64,000 nucleotides of DNA, taken from positions 62,001 to 126,000 of the forward strand of contig NZ_AFPJ01000032.1 in NCBI RefSeq assembly GCF_000220505.1. The letters are read 5' to 3'. Shown one piece after another: positions 30,668-39,982 of the stretch. The position numbers were made by a program, and so were the translations under genes. Position 1 is the stretch's first letter. Every line of letters starts with the position of its first letter. Source of the stretch: Microbulbifer agarilyticus S89 (lineage in GTDB: Bacteria > Pseudomonadota > Gammaproteobacteria > Pseudomonadales > Cellvibrionaceae). The notes under the pieces were generated by a model. It was not told where the DNA came from. It was given only the letters and a program-made list of their open reading frames with translations, and did not search any database.

Positions 30668-30955
30668 TTAACTAGCGGCTGCCTGCTGGGACTCGTACTT
30701 CTTCGCCAGCTTGCCGCTGAGCTTTCCCGTCACCGCCCACACCAGTAACGCCACCCAGGCAATCCACGATAGTCCTGCGGGCACATTGGCGAGAAAGATT
30801 TTCCCCAAATGCTTGCGATTGAAAAAAATCGCCAGCAGGCTCGGCAAAAACCACACTGCAAAGAAAAACACCACAAAGATCGCAGTCTGCACTGGGTCCA
30901 GTCCCGCCAGCAGCGCGAAAAAATCCTGGGCTTTTTGTTCAAGGTTCGACAACAT
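30668..30955 (-). CDS. Small membrane protein, superinfection-immunity-like
   Basis: A 95-aa protein with two membrane helices (about residues 25-42 and 57-76). Its core FFAVWFLPSLLAIFFNRKHLGKIFLANVPAG..SWIAWVALLVWA resembles the phage T4 Imm-type superinfection immunity family that many bacteria carry as a small membrane protein. The start is taken as ATG at 30955, since the TTG two codons upstream has no better box. No phage genes surround it. It stands alone between hutH and the ECF sigma pair, so its role here is unknown. Confidence 0.7.
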   Translation of the reverse strand: MLSNLEQKAQDFFALLAGLDPVQTAIFVVFFFAVWFLPSLLAIFFNRKHLGKIFLANVPAGLSWIAWVALLVWAVTGKLSGKLAKKYESQQAAAS

Positions 30956-31053
30956 AAGCAAGGTCTCTATATCTGATGGAAAATTGAATCAGGTTGTTCG
31001 ATCGACGCTTGCGGTAGTACCGGCGAACAGGACTTTCTTACAATTTATTTTTC

Positions 31054-31686
31054 TTATTTTTCATTCGTTGCAATATTTTCTCGTTGCCAGCGATCAATCT
31101 GCTTTGCGCTGCGCTGTATACGGCGCCAATAGCACAGGCTCCATACGGCCATCGCCAGGGTAAACACACCGAGTAGTCCGATGCTGGCGGCACTGTTTTG
31201 CCCGAAGATGGGCTCCAGCCAACCAAATTGCGACAGCCACTGCCACAGCGCAAGAATCACCAGCTCGGCGACAAACAGCAGCCATGCGAATTGTAGGGTG
31301 CGACGCTTGCGCACCAGCCGCAGCCGCGCGCGTTCCAGATACGCCTGCGTGGTTTCCTCCAGCGGCGCCGACAGGCCTCGACGATTGGAGACCGAGAACG
31401 CCATTGCCCCGACCAACAACACCAGTACCAGCAGCGCACGCCACGGTGCGTCGCGCACCTCACTGGCCAGCATCAGGTAAATCCCGAAAAACCCGACCAC
31501 TATTGCGGCACCCCATTCGAGCAGCGCGTGCAAGCGCATCTTCCGCTCCTCGCGACGAATCCTGTTGCGAATAGCGTCCGGCACCGTCGGCGCAATCGTC
31601 ACTTGCTGCCACACTTCCGCGAGAGCCTGCAGTTCGTCATTTTCTGCCGTATCGTTTGTCAGCTTGTTGTCTGCGTCGCCATTCAT
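31054..31686 (-). CDS. Membrane protein, probable anti-sigma partner of the ECF factor
   Basis: A 210-aa protein with a cytoplasmic N-terminus of about 57 residues and four helices (roughly 59-76, 85-102, 134-152 and 165-186). Its start codon overlaps the sigma factor's stop codon (ATGA, 31683-31686), the usual arrangement for an anti-sigma factor. The N-terminus (LQALAEVWQQVTIAPTVPDAIRNRIRREERKMRL) lacks the HxxxCxxC zinc motif of ZAS anti-sigmas. It may therefore be a non-canonical type. Function is inferred from context only. Confidence 0.65.
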   Translation of the reverse strand: MNGDADNKLTNDTAENDELQALAEVWQQVTIAPTVPDAIRNRIRREERKMRLHALLEWGAAIVVGFFGIYLMLASEVRDAPWRALLVLVLLVGAMAFSVSNRRGLSAPLEETTQAYLERARLRLVRKRRTLQFAWLLFVAELVILALWQWLSQFGWLEPIFGQNSAASIGLLGVFTLAMAVWSLCYWRRIQRSAKQIDRWQRENIATNEK

Positions 31687-32180
31687 ACCGTCTTACCCAA
31701 TTTTGTATTCAAGCGCTCGCGGGCACGATTCAGGCGCACCGCCACATTGGACTCACTGATACCCAACACTTCGGATATCTCGCTGTAGCTGAGTCCCTCA
31801 AAGCGCAGGCTCAGTACCTGGCGCATGCCCAGGGGTAGCTGGGCCACCGCGCGCATCAGCCGCTCGGCGTCCCGCTCTCGTATCAGGCTGCCTTCCGGTC
31901 CCGGCCGCTCATCACACACACTTTCCAGCAGGTCGCTGTCGCCCGTGTCACGTCGTCGCACCAACTGGGTCACGCTGCGGTTGTGGGCAATGCGGTAGAC
32001 AAAGGTGCGCAGGCTCGAGTCGCCGCGGAAATTCGGCAGTGCCCGCCAGATGGCCATCCAGATTTCTTGCACGAGATCTTCCTGCTCTGACCGGTTTCGC
32101 ACGTAGCTGCCTGCGACACGGGCGATACCGCCGCCGCATTCGTCCACCAGCTGCTGAAAGATTTGTTCCCGAGTGTCCAA
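31683..32180 (-). CDS. ECF-type RNA polymerase sigma factor
   Basis: Alternative sigma factor of 165 aa carrying only regions 2 and 4. Region 2 reads QEDLVQEIWMAIWRALPNFRGDSSLRTFVYRIAHN (about residues 33-70). Region 4 holds LPLGMRQVLSLRFEGLSYSEISEVLGISESNVAVRLNRARERL (about 115-158). Both match the ECF family. The start is TTG at 32180, with no ATG in frame near the N-terminus. It is overlapped by the membrane partner gene downstream and divergent from liuR. Its regulon cannot be read from the sequence. Confidence 0.9.
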   Translation of the reverse strand: MDTREQIFQQLVDECGGGIARVAGSYVRNRSEQEDLVQEIWMAIWRALPNFRGDSSLRTFVYRIAHNRSVTQLVRRRDTGDSDLLESVCDERPGPEGSLIRERDAERLMRAVAQLPLGMRQVLSLRFEGLSYSEISEVLGISESNVAVRLNRARERLNTKLGKTV

Positions 32181-32406
32181 GTTATCGTTATCTATCCGTT
32201 GAAATGGGCCGCTGAGCCATCACTGGCAGCAGTTGCTACGGGCTACTGTACCCAGCGGGACGGAAACCTTACAAAAAATTCCCGCTTTCGGCGCAAGCGT
32301 TGCCTCCGCTGCAGGCCCCGCGCTCCCGACACGCTGACACACTATTCATCTTCACCTGCGAACTCTCAAAACCCCAAAGCCCATTTCGGTCACATTCTGG
32401 CCCAGA

Positions 32407-32434
32407 TTGACGTTTACGTTAACGTAAACGTCAA
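32407..32434. promoter_or_regulatory. Perfect 28-bp palindrome, probable LiuR operator
   Basis: An uninterrupted 28-bp palindrome (each half TTGACGTTTACGTT) lies 30 bases before the liuR start. It contains ACGTTAACGT at its centre and resembles the TTTACGTNNACGTAAA-type sites described for LiuR in proteobacteria. It likely controls the whole liuR-liuABCDE operon. Confidence 0.8.
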
Positions 32435-32464
32435 CTAGACTTCGGGCAGATCAGAGGACCCCAG

Positions 32465-32866
32465 ATGAACGCCACCGCCACCAATAGCGCCGACAGCTAC
32501 AGCATTTCTGAGCTGGCCCAGGAGTTCGGGATTACCACCCGCACCATCCGCTTTTATGAAGATAAGGGGCTGATCAGCCCGGAGCGGCGCGGGCAGACGC
32601 GGGTGTACTCACCGGAAGACCGGGTGCGCCTGAAGCTGATCCTGCGCGGCAAGCGCCTGGGGTTCTCGCTGGATGAGAGCCGGGAAATCATCGATATGTA
32701 CGACCCGGCCCACGGCAATGTGGAACAGCTCAACCGCCTGCTGCAGCGCATCGAAAGCAAGCGCGAGCAGCTGCGCCAGCAGCAGCGCGACATCGAGAAG
32801 GTGCTCGCGCAGCTGGATGAAGCCACCGCCCGCACCCAGGCGGCTCTTCAAGAACACAGTAACTAA
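32465..32866 (+). CDS. liuR: MerR-family regulator of leucine/isovalerate degradation
   Basis: Regulator of 133 aa. An N-terminal MerR helix-turn-helix (SISELAQEFGITTRTIRFYEDKGLISPERRGQTRVYS) is followed by RDRVRLKLILRGKRLGFSLDE-type arms and a coiled-coil C-terminus (ESKREQLRQQQRDIEKVLAQLDEA). It lacks the Cys residues of metal-sensing MerR proteins, which fits LiuR. It is first in the liu operon, 44 bp before liuA, and preceded by the 28-bp palindrome. In known systems LiuR represses liu until branched-chain acyl-CoA signals appear. Confidence 0.9.
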   Translation: MNATATNSADSYSISELAQEFGITTRTIRFYEDKGLISPERRGQTRVYSPEDRVRLKLILRGKRLGFSLDESREIIDMYDPAHGNVEQLNRLLQRIESKREQLRQQQRDIEKVLAQLDEATARTQAALQEHSN

Positions 32867-32910
32867 TTTCAACCTAATACCACTCTGACTGAGTCATCGC
32901 GGAGCAACCC

Positions 32911-34080
32911 ATGAATACGCCTTACCCAACTCTCAACTTCGGCCTCGGTGAAGACATCGAAATGCTGCGGGATATGGTCTACAAGTTCTGTCAGGCAGAA
33001 CTGGCCCCGCGCGCAGCACAGATCGACGAGGACAACCTGTTCCCCGCGGATATGTGGAAGAAGTTTGGTGAACTCGGCCTGCTGGGTATGACCGTCGAAG
33101 AAGAATACGGTGGCTCGAATATGGGTTACCTGGCCCACGCGGTGGCGATGGAAGAGATTTCGCGCGCCTCGGCCTCTGTCGGCCTGTCCTACGGCGCGCA
33201 TTCCAACCTGTGTGTAAACCAGATCCGCAAGAATGGTACCCCGGAGCAAAAAGCCAAGTACCTGCCGAAGCTGTGTTCCGGTGAGCATATCGGCGCGCTA
33301 GCCATGAGTGAGCCAAACTCGGGTTCCGATGTGGTGAGCCTGCAGTTGAAGGCGGAAAAGAAAGGTGACCGTTTCATCCTGAACGGCAACAAGATGTGGA
33401 TCACCAATGGGCCGGATGCGCACACCTATGTGATCTATGCGCGCACCGAGCCGGGTATCAGCTCCGGTGGTATCACGGCGTTTATCGTGGAGCGTGGGTT
33501 TAAAGGTTTCTCCCAAGCGCAGAAGCTGGACAAGCTGGGCATGCGTGGTTCCAATACTTGTGAGCTGGTGTTCGAGGATTGCGAAGTACCGGAAGAGAAT
33601 ATTCTGGGCCAGCTGAACGGCGGTGTGCGTGTGCTGATGAGCGGCCTGGATTACGAGCGCACGATTCTGTCTGGCGGCCCGGTGGGCATTATGCAGGCGT
33701 GCATGGATATCGTTGTGCCGTACATTCACGAGCGCAAGCAGTTCGGCAAGGCGATCGGTGAGTTCCAGCTGATGCAGGGCAAGATTGCGGATATGTATGC
33801 GGACCTGAATGCGAGCCGTGCGTATCTGTATGCGGTGGCACAGGCTTGTGACCGCGGTGAGGATTCGCGCAAGGATTCTGCGGCGGTAATCCTGTTTACT
33901 GCGGAGCGTGCCACGCAGATGGCACTGCAGGCGATCCAGACCCTGGGCGGCAATGGCTACATCAACGAGTACGCCACCGGCCGCCTGCTGCGCGATGCCA
34001 AGTTGTATGAGATTGGCGCGGGTACTTCTGAGATTCGTCGTATGTTGATCGGGCGCGAGCTGTTTAACGAGACTCGCTGA
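32911..34080 (+). CDS. liuA: Isovaleryl-CoA dehydrogenase
   Basis: FAD enzyme converting isovaleryl-CoA to 3-methylcrotonyl-CoA in leucine degradation. It is 389 aa with the acyl-CoA dehydrogenase layout: N-terminal helical domain, middle beta domain ([22 protein letters not shown]) and C-terminal helices ([37 protein letters not shown]). The catalytic Glu is placed at 249 in [15 protein letters not shown], the isovaleryl-type position, rather than near the C-terminus as in short-chain members. GGAG lies 6 bases before the ATG. A structured repeat follows before liuB. Confidence 0.96.
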   Translation: MNTPYPTLNFGLGEDIEMLRDMVYKFCQAELAPRAAQIDEDNLFPADMWKKFGELGLLGMTVEEEYGGSNMGYLAHAVAMEEISRASASVGLSYGAHSNLCVNQIRKNGTPEQKAKYLPKLCSGEHIGALAMSEPNSGSDVVSLQLKAEKKGDRFILNGNKMWITNGPDAHTYVIYARTEPGISSGGITAFIVERGFKGFSQAQKLDKLGMRGSNTCELVFEDCEVPEENILGQLNGGVRVLMSGLDYERTILSGGPVGIMQACMDIVVPYIHERKQFGKAIGEFQLMQGKIADMYADLNASRAYLYAVAQACDRGEDSRKDSAAVILFTAERATQMALQAIQTLGGNGYINEYATGRLLRDAKLYEIGAGTSEIRRMLIGRELFNETR

Positions 34081-34110
34081 GTTTCGTAGGTAGTTTCGGG
34101 GCGGCACTGC

Positions 34111-34206
34111 TGCCGGGACGGGTTCACTGGACATGCCGTGAACCCATCCATGGGGGCTCTTCTAAAACATCCCTGTTTTAGAAGGTCCAGCAAACCCGTC
34201 CCGGCA
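34111..34206 (+). repeat. Three-way-junction palindromic repeat, copy 6
   Basis: Outer arms 34111-34132 and 34185-34206 pair at 20 of 22 positions. Inner hairpins are 34143-34154 (CCCA-TCCA-TGGG) and 34160-34183 (10-bp stem TTCTAAAACA with loop TCCC). Loops are TCC-type, so orientation is forward. It lies between liuA and liuB within the operon. Confidence 0.85.
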
Positions 34207-34247
34207 TCAGTACCTGCGCATGTAATTTCTGTGTTCTAACCAACAAA

Positions 34248-35864
34248 ATGATTTCTATGAACCAGATTCAGACCAAGATTAATTCCCGCGATCCCGCATT
34301 TGCGGAAAACCGTGAGCAGATGCAAAGCATCGTCGACGACCTGCGGGAGAAACTGGAAGCCATCGCCAAGGGTGGTAGTGAGCGCGCGCGCGAGAAGCAC
34401 GTATCGCGCGGCAAACTGCTCCCGCGTGATCGTATCGATGCACTGCTGGATCCCGGCAGCCCTTTCCTGGAATTCTCCCAGCTCGCCGCCTTCGATGTAT
34501 ACGGTGAAGATGTGCCGGCGGCGGGGATTCTGACCGGTATCGGCACCGTATCCGGCCAGCCCTGTGTGATTGTGGCCAACGATGCGACGGTAAAAGGCGG
34601 CACCTATTATCCGCTTACCGTGAAGAAGCACCTGCGTGCGCAAGCCATTGCCGACGAGAACAATCTCCCGTGTATTTATCTAGTGGATTCCGGTGGCGCT
34701 AACCTGCCGCGGCAGGATGAGGTATTCCCGGATCGCGAACATTTCGGGCGCATCTTCTTTAATCAGGCGAACCTGTCGGCAAAGAATATCCCGCAGATCG
34801 CAGTGGTGATGGGTAGCTGCACCGCCGGCGGAGCCTACGTTCCAGCCATGGCAGATGAGTCCATTATGGTGAAGGAACAGGCCACCATTTTCCTCGCGGG
34901 GCCGCCGCTGGTGAAAGCCGCGACCGGTGAGGAAGTGACTGCGGAGGAGCTGGGTGGTGCCGAGGTGCACTGTAAGACGTCCGGGGTTTCCGATCACTTC
35001 GCCAACAACGACACCCATGCGCTGCAGATCGCACGTAACTCTGTGGCTCGGTTGAACCGAGTCAAGAATCCGGGCGTGGACATCAAGAAGCCGATCGAGC
35101 CGATTTACCCGCCGGAAGATATTTACGGGATTGTGCCGAAGGATTCACGCCAGCCGTTTGATGTGCGCGAGATTATTGCGCGTGTGGTGGATGGTTCTGA
35201 ATTTGATGAATTCAAGGCAATGTACGGCACCACACTGGTAACTGGCTTTGCGCGTATTCACGGTTACCCGGTGGGCATCGTCGCCAACAACGGCATCCTG
35301 TTTGCGGAGAGCGCACAAAAAGGCGCGCACTTTATTGAGCTGTGTGCACAGCGCAACATTCCGCTGGTATTCCTGCAGAACATCACCGGCTTTATGGTGG
35401 GCAAGCAGTATGAAGCCGGCGGCATCGCCAAGCACGGCGCCAAGATGGTGACCGCGGTGGCCACCGCCAAGGTACCCAAGATCACTATTTTGATCGGCGG
35501 TTCTTTCGGTGCCGGCAACTACGGCATGTGCGGCCGCGCCTACGACCCCAACTTCCTGTTTATGTGGCCCAACGCGCGCATTTCCGTGATGGGCGGTGAG
35601 CAGGCGGCAGGTGTACTGGCGCAGGTCAAGAACGACCAGATGACGGCAAAAGGCGAGAGCTGGAGCGAGGAAGAAATTGCCAAGTTCAAGCAGCCGATCA
35701 TCGACGATTATGAACACCAGGGGCATCCCTACTACGCGTCGGCGCGCTTATGGGACGACGGTGTGATCGACCCCAAAGATACCCGCACGGTATTGGGTTT
35801 GTGCTTGGCCGCGGCCACCCACAAAGAGCCCGAGGAAACCAAGTTCGGCGTTTTCCGCATGTAG
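34248..35864 (+). CDS. liuB: Methylcrotonyl-CoA carboxylase, carboxyltransferase (beta) subunit
   Basis: Transfers the carboxyl group from biotin to 3-methylcrotonyl-CoA, giving 3-methylglutaconyl-CoA. It is 538 aa, the usual length. Crotonase-type carboxyltransferase folds are seen: [11 protein letters not shown]-like [48 protein letters not shown] and the second half [17 protein letters not shown] and [19 protein letters not shown]. Partner of liuD. Start at 34248 is the first ATG; 34257 is also possible, and neither has a strong ribosome-binding site. The gap before it holds repeat copy 6. Confidence 0.96.
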   Translation: MISMNQIQTKINSRDPAFAENREQMQSIVDDLREKLEAIAKGGSERAREKHVSRGKLLPRDRIDALLDPGSPFLEFSQLAAFDVYGEDVPAAGILTGIGTVSGQPCVIVANDATVKGGTYYPLTVKKHLRAQAIADENNLPCIYLVDSGGANLPRQDEVFPDREHFGRIFFNQANLSAKNIPQIAVVMGSCTAGGAYVPAMADESIMVKEQATIFLAGPPLVKAATGEEVTAEELGGAEVHCKTSGVSDHFANNDTHALQIARNSVARLNRVKNPGVDIKKPIEPIYPPEDIYGIVPKDSRQPFDVREIIARVVDGSEFDEFKAMYGTTLVTGFARIHGYPVGIVANNGILFAESAQKGAHFIELCAQRNIPLVFLQNITGFMVGKQYEAGGIAKHGAKMVTAVATAKVPKITILIGGSFGAGNYGMCGRAYDPNFLFMWPNARISVMGGEQAAGVLAQVKNDQMTAKGESWSEEEIAKFKQPIIDDYEHQGHPYYASARLWDDGVIDPKDTRTVLGLCLAAATHKEPEETKFGVFRM

Positions 35865-35915
35865 AATGTTGGCTACACCGGCCAACCCTCTACCTATACG
35901 AATTAAGGAAAGAAC

Positions 35916-36713
35916 ATGAGCGATAAAATGCTGTGCGAAATCGATAGTGAAGGCGTCGCGACGGTAACCCTCAACCGTCCCGAGATTCACAACACCTTTG
36001 ACGACGACCTGATTCGCCAGCTGGGCGAGACCTTCGACAAGCTCGCCAACAGTGGCGGCGTGCGCGCGCTGATTCTCGCCTCCAATGGCAAGAGCTTCTC
36101 CGCCGGCGCCGACCTGAACTGGATGAAGCGGATGGCGGAGTACAGCGAAGAGCAAAACCGTCAGGACGCAGCGGCGCTCGCGGCCATGCTGCACAAACTC
36201 GACCAGTTCCCCGCACCGACCATCGCCCGTGTGCAGGGTGCCGCCTTTGGCGGTGCCGTTGGACTGGTGAGCTGCTGCGATATCGCGATTGCCACCGAAC
36301 GCGCCAGCTTCTGCCTGAGCGAAGTAAAAATCGGCCTGCTGCCCGCCACCATCAGCCCCTATGTGATCAACGCCATCGGCGCGCGTCAGGCACGCCGTTA
36401 CTTCGTCACTGCCGAGCGCTTTTCCGCAGCCCGTGCCCAGGAAATCGGTCTGGTTTCGGAAGTGGTAGCCGAGGGCGACCTGGACCTGACCGTACAGAAA
36501 CTGGTGAACAGCATTACCGACAACGGCCCCAATGCCGTCACCATGGCCAAACAACTGGCCATGTCCATGTCTAACCGGGTAATCAATTCGGAGCTGCAGG
36601 GCCAGACCAGTGCACTGATTGCCGCTGTGCGGGTTTCCCCGGAAGGTCAGGAAGGGTTGAGTGCGTTCTTGGAAAAACGCGCACCCAGCTGGATGAACAC
36701 CAGCGAAGACTAA
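35916..36713 (+). CDS. liuC: 3-methylglutaconyl-CoA hydratase (enoyl-CoA hydratase family)
   Basis: Hydrates 3-methylglutaconyl-CoA to HMG-CoA. It is 265 aa with crotonase motifs: TLNRPEIHNTFDDDL, the oxyanion-hole GKSFSAGADLNWMKRM and GAAFGGAVGLVSCCDIAIATE with the catalytic acid, and ERFSAARAQEIGLVSEVV. Its place between the two carboxylase subunit genes identifies it as LiuC rather than a beta-oxidation hydratase. It starts 51 bp after liuB. Repeat copy 2 separates it from liuD. Confidence 0.94.
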   Translation: MSDKMLCEIDSEGVATVTLNRPEIHNTFDDDLIRQLGETFDKLANSGGVRALILASNGKSFSAGADLNWMKRMAEYSEEQNRQDAAALAAMLHKLDQFPAPTIARVQGAAFGGAVGLVSCCDIAIATERASFCLSEVKIGLLPATISPYVINAIGARQARRYFVTAERFSAARAQEIGLVSEVVAEGDLDLTVQKLVNSITDNGPNAVTMAKQLAMSMSNRVINSELQGQTSALIAAVRVSPEGQEGLSAFLEKRAPSWMNTSED

Positions 36714-36755
36714 ACAAATACCAAAGCGCTAACGCAGCGCAGAGGTTTCATTGAA

Positions 36756-36867
36756 GGCCGGGCATCGGGGCTGTGCTTTCAGGATCGTCGTCGCCATGGA
36801 TGGCGGCGCCGAAGCGTACATGGATGTACTCGCAGCGGTCCTGAAAGCCCAGACCCGGTGACCGGCC
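36756..36867 (-). repeat. Three-way-junction palindromic repeat, copy 2
   Basis: The 70-nt core 36777-36846 is the exact reverse complement of copy 1's core. Inner hairpins carry TGGA loops (the complement of TCCA). Outer arms pair at 17 of 21 positions but differ in sequence from copy 1's outer arms. It lies between liuC and liuD. Confidence 0.9.
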
Positions 36868-36924
36868 GCCACCAAGCCGGAACAGAGCTCCACCAAGAGC
36901 GCGAAAAACCAAACAGAGCCAGCC

Positions 36925-38928
36925 ATGATTCGCAAACTGCTGATCGCCAACCGCGGCGAAATTGCTTGTCGCATTATCCGCACCGCACGCCGCCTGGGCG
37001 TTGCCACCGTCGCGGTCTATTCCGATGCAGACGCCAATGCCCTGCACGTGCAGCAAGCCGACGAAGCCGTGCACCTGGGCCCGGCGCCCGCCAAAGAATC
37101 CTACCTGGATATCGACAAAGTCCTCGCCGCCGCCAAGCGCACCGGCGCCGATGCCATTCATCCAGGCTACGGCTTTCTCTCTGAGAATGCGCACTTCTGC
37201 CGTGCCTGTGAAGAAGCCGGCATCATCTTCGTCGGCCCACCGGCTGGCGCCATCGAAGCCATGGGCTCCAAGTCCGCCGCCAAACGGATTATGGAAGAAG
37301 CCAACGTACCGCTGGTACCCGGCTATCACGGCCAAAGCCAGGACCCGGGCATTCTCGAAGGCCACGCCAACCGCATCGGCTATCCCGTCCTGCTGAAAGC
37401 AGCCGCTGGCGGCGGCGGCAAGGGTATGCGCCGGGTCGACAAGCCCGAAGATTTCCATGCGGCCCTCGATGCAGCCAAGCGCGAATCATTGAATGCCTTC
37501 AATGATGACATCATGTTGATCGAGCGCTACGTGGTGAATCCGCGTCATGTCGAGATCCAGGTGTTCTGCGACAAACAGGGTAAAGGGGTTTACCTGTTCG
37601 AACGGGATTGCTCGGTACAGCGCCGTCACCAGAAAGTAGTGGAAGAAGCCCCGGCCCCCGGCCTCTCCGCCGAAACCCGCAAGCAAATGGGTGAGGCCGC
37701 GCTGCGCGCCGCACATGCGATTGGCTATGTCGGCGCCGGTACAGTGGAATTCCTGCTGGATGCCGGTGGCGCCTTCTACTTCATGGAGATGAATACCCGT
37801 CTGCAGGTAGAGCACCCGGTCACTGAAATGATCACCGGTCAGGACCTGGTCGCGTGGCAGCTCGCGGTGGCAGCCGGCGATCCCCTGCCACTTACTCAGG
37901 ATGACCTGCACATTGTCGGCCACGCCTTTGAAGTGCGTATTTATGCCGAAGACCCGGATAACGACTTCCTGCCCGCCACTGGCAAGCTGTTGCGCCACCA
38001 GCCGCCACCAGAAACCCAGTCTGTGCGCGTGGATACTGGGGTGCAAACCGGCGATGAGATCAGCGTGCACTATGACCCGATGATCTCCAAGCTCATCGTG
38101 CACGGCAGCAATCGCCGCGAGGCGCTGGCAAAACTCGATCGCGCCCTGCAGCACTATCAGATCGCCGGCCTGCGGCACAATATTGAGTTTTTGCGCCGCG
38201 TGATTAATCACACCGCGTTTGTGAACGGCCGGGTGAACACCCATTTTATTGAAGATCACGAACAGGAAATCCTGCAACAGGAGCAGCAACTGCGCTCACA
38301 ACAGTGTGCCGCTATTGCCGTATTTCTTGCCCACCGCGAAACTCGCGACCAGCACCGCTCTGCCCCCCGGGCCGACGCCTATTCACCGTGGCATAGCGGC
38401 AACAACTGGCGCAACGGCCTGACCGTCTGGCGCAGCCAGAAAGTGGAAGTACACGGACGCGAAATCGACATTCAATTTTCCGGCAGCGAGCAGAGCCTGC
38501 ACTGGCGTTGCAGCGCGGCCGTGGACAACCAGAGTGGCACCGTTTCCGCATTGCACGGGCAAGGTGTCGCGGTACTGGATGGGCGTCGAGTCAATTATTC
38601 CAGCGTATCCCATGATGACGAAGGCACAGTATTTGTCAGCGGCGAGCAGGTCGATTTTAAAATTCTGCCACCGGATATCGGCGAAGGTTCCGATGCAGCG
38701 CACGGACTGGAAGCGCCAATGAACGGCACCATCGTCACCCTGCTGGTGGAGCCCGGGGCGCAGGTCGCCCAGGGTGACCCGCTGCTGGTGATGGAGGCGA
38801 TGAAGATGGAGCACACATTGCGCGCGCCGGCAGACGGCACGGTAACGCAATTCTTCTGTGCCACCGGTGAGCTGGTGGATGGCGGCAGTCTGCTGATCGA
38901 CTTCAGCAGCGAGGCTGCCGAGACCTAA
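36925..38928 (+). CDS. liuD: Methylcrotonyl-CoA carboxylase, biotin carboxylase/carrier (alpha) subunit
   Basis: Carboxylates its own biotin using ATP and bicarbonate, then presents it to LiuB. It is 667 aa. Biotin carboxylase domain: [22 protein letters not shown], the glycine-rich [32 protein letters not shown] and [16 protein letters not shown]-like [16 protein letters not shown] middle linker follows, then a biotinyl domain at the C-terminus with EAMKMEH, the biotinylated Lys at 627. Separated from liuC by repeat copy 2 and from liuE by 32 bp. Confidence 0.96.
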   Translation: MIRKLLIANRGEIACRIIRTARRLGVATVAVYSDADANALHVQQADEAVHLGPAPAKESYLDIDKVLAAAKRTGADAIHPGYGFLSENAHFCRACEEAGIIFVGPPAGAIEAMGSKSAAKRIMEEANVPLVPGYHGQSQDPGILEGHANRIGYPVLLKAAAGGGGKGMRRVDKPEDFHAALDAAKRESLNAFNDDIMLIERYVVNPRHVEIQVFCDKQGKGVYLFERDCSVQRRHQKVVEEAPAPGLSAETRKQMGEAALRAAHAIGYVGAGTVEFLLDAGGAFYFMEMNTRLQVEHPVTEMITGQDLVAWQLAVAAGDPLPLTQDDLHIVGHAFEVRIYAEDPDNDFLPATGKLLRHQPPPETQSVRVDTGVQTGDEISVHYDPMISKLIVHGSNRREALAKLDRALQHYQIAGLRHNIEFLRRVINHTAFVNGRVNTHFIEDHEQEILQQEQQLRSQQCAAIAVFLAHRETRDQHRSAPRADAYSPWHSGNNWRNGLTVWRSQKVEVHGREIDIQFSGSEQSLHWRCSAAVDNQSGTVSALHGQGVAVLDGRRVNYSSVSHDDEGTVFVSGEQVDFKILPPDIGEGSDAAHGLEAPMNGTIVTLLVEPGAQVAQGDPLLVMEAMKMEHTLRAPADGTVTQFFCATGELVDGGSLLIDFSSEAAET

Positions 38929-38960
38929 CCGGCAAAGAAAATATTGAGAGGTTCAAGGCA

Positions 38961-39881
38961 ATGTCACTGCCCGACAAAGTGAAAATTGTGGAAGTCGGCC
39001 CCCGCGACGGACTGCAAAATGAAAAGCAGCCGATTTCGGTGGAGACCCGCGTGCAGCTGATCGACCTGCTGAGCGACAGCGGACTGCAGGTGATTGAGTC
39101 CGGCAGCTTTGTCAGCCCCAAATGGGTGCCGCAAATGGCAGCCAGCGAGGAAGTCCTTGCCGGTATCCGGCGCGCCCCCGGCGTTACCTACAGCGCGCTC
39201 ACCCCCAATATGGTCGGTTACGAGCGTGCCCGGGAAGCACAGGCAGATGAGGTTGCGGTATTCGGAGCGGCCTCAGAGAGCTTCACACGCAAGAACATCA
39301 ACTGCTCCATCGAAGAAAGCCTCGAGCGCTTCCGCCCGCTGGCCGAGCAAGCCCGCATGGATGGCATTCCGGTGCGCGGCTATGTGTCCTGCGTGCTGGG
39401 CTGCCCCTACGAGGGTGATATACCCGCAGCAAAGGTTGCCGAGGTCAGCCGCGCCCTGCTGGACATGGGCTGCTACGAAATCAGCCTCGGCGACACCATT
39501 GGGGTTGGCACCCCTGAGAAAGCGCGTCACATGATCGAGACCGCGGCCAAGGCAGTCCCGTTGGAAAAACTCGCGGTGCACTTCCACGATACCTATGGTC
39601 AGGCGCTGGCAAACATTTACGCGGCGCTGCAGGCGGGTGTGAGCGTGGTGGATTCCGCGGTGGCCGGTCTCGGCGGCTGCCCTTATGCGCGCGGCGCATC
39701 GGGCAATGTGGCCAGCGAAGATGTGCTGTATATGCTCGAAGGACTGGGTATCCACACCGGTATTGACCTGGGGCGACTCGCCAAAGCGGGCAACTTTATT
39801 TCCCAAGCACTGGGGCGAGAGAGCAACTCCAGGGTCGCGCGGGCCATCGCCGGTGAAAGCGGCTGCATTAAAGGGGAGTAA
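38961..39881 (+). CDS. liuE: Hydroxymethylglutaryl-CoA lyase
   Basis: Cleaves HMG-CoA to acetyl-CoA and acetoacetate, the last liu step. It is 306 aa with the DRE-TIM fold: [12 protein letters not shown] near the start, [25 protein letters not shown] with metal-binding His, and [14 protein letters not shown] containing the catalytic Cys. Thirty-two bases after liuD. It completes leucine degradation to acetoacetate. No acetoacetate-activating gene follows in this window. Confidence 0.95.
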   Translation: MSLPDKVKIVEVGPRDGLQNEKQPISVETRVQLIDLLSDSGLQVIESGSFVSPKWVPQMAASEEVLAGIRRAPGVTYSALTPNMVGYERAREAQADEVAVFGAASESFTRKNINCSIEESLERFRPLAEQARMDGIPVRGYVSCVLGCPYEGDIPAAKVAEVSRALLDMGCYEISLGDTIGVGTPEKARHMIETAAKAVPLEKLAVHFHDTYGQALANIYAALQAGVSVVDSAVAGLGGCPYARGASGNVASEDVLYMLEGLGIHTGIDLGRLAKAGNFISQALGRESNSRVARAIAGESGCIKGE

Positions 39882-39982
39882 GTCGCCTTCCTGGTGGGGG
39901 CAATAGAAGCACCGGGGTCACTAGATTCATCTTGATCTGCTACTATCGGGCGCTCTTATTCACTTGCCTGAAATTTGTCCGC

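Noticed and set aside
30668-30955. A prophage remnant, from the superinfection-immunity-like protein
   Set aside because: No integrase, capsid, lysis or attachment site is present, and the protein family is common outside phages.
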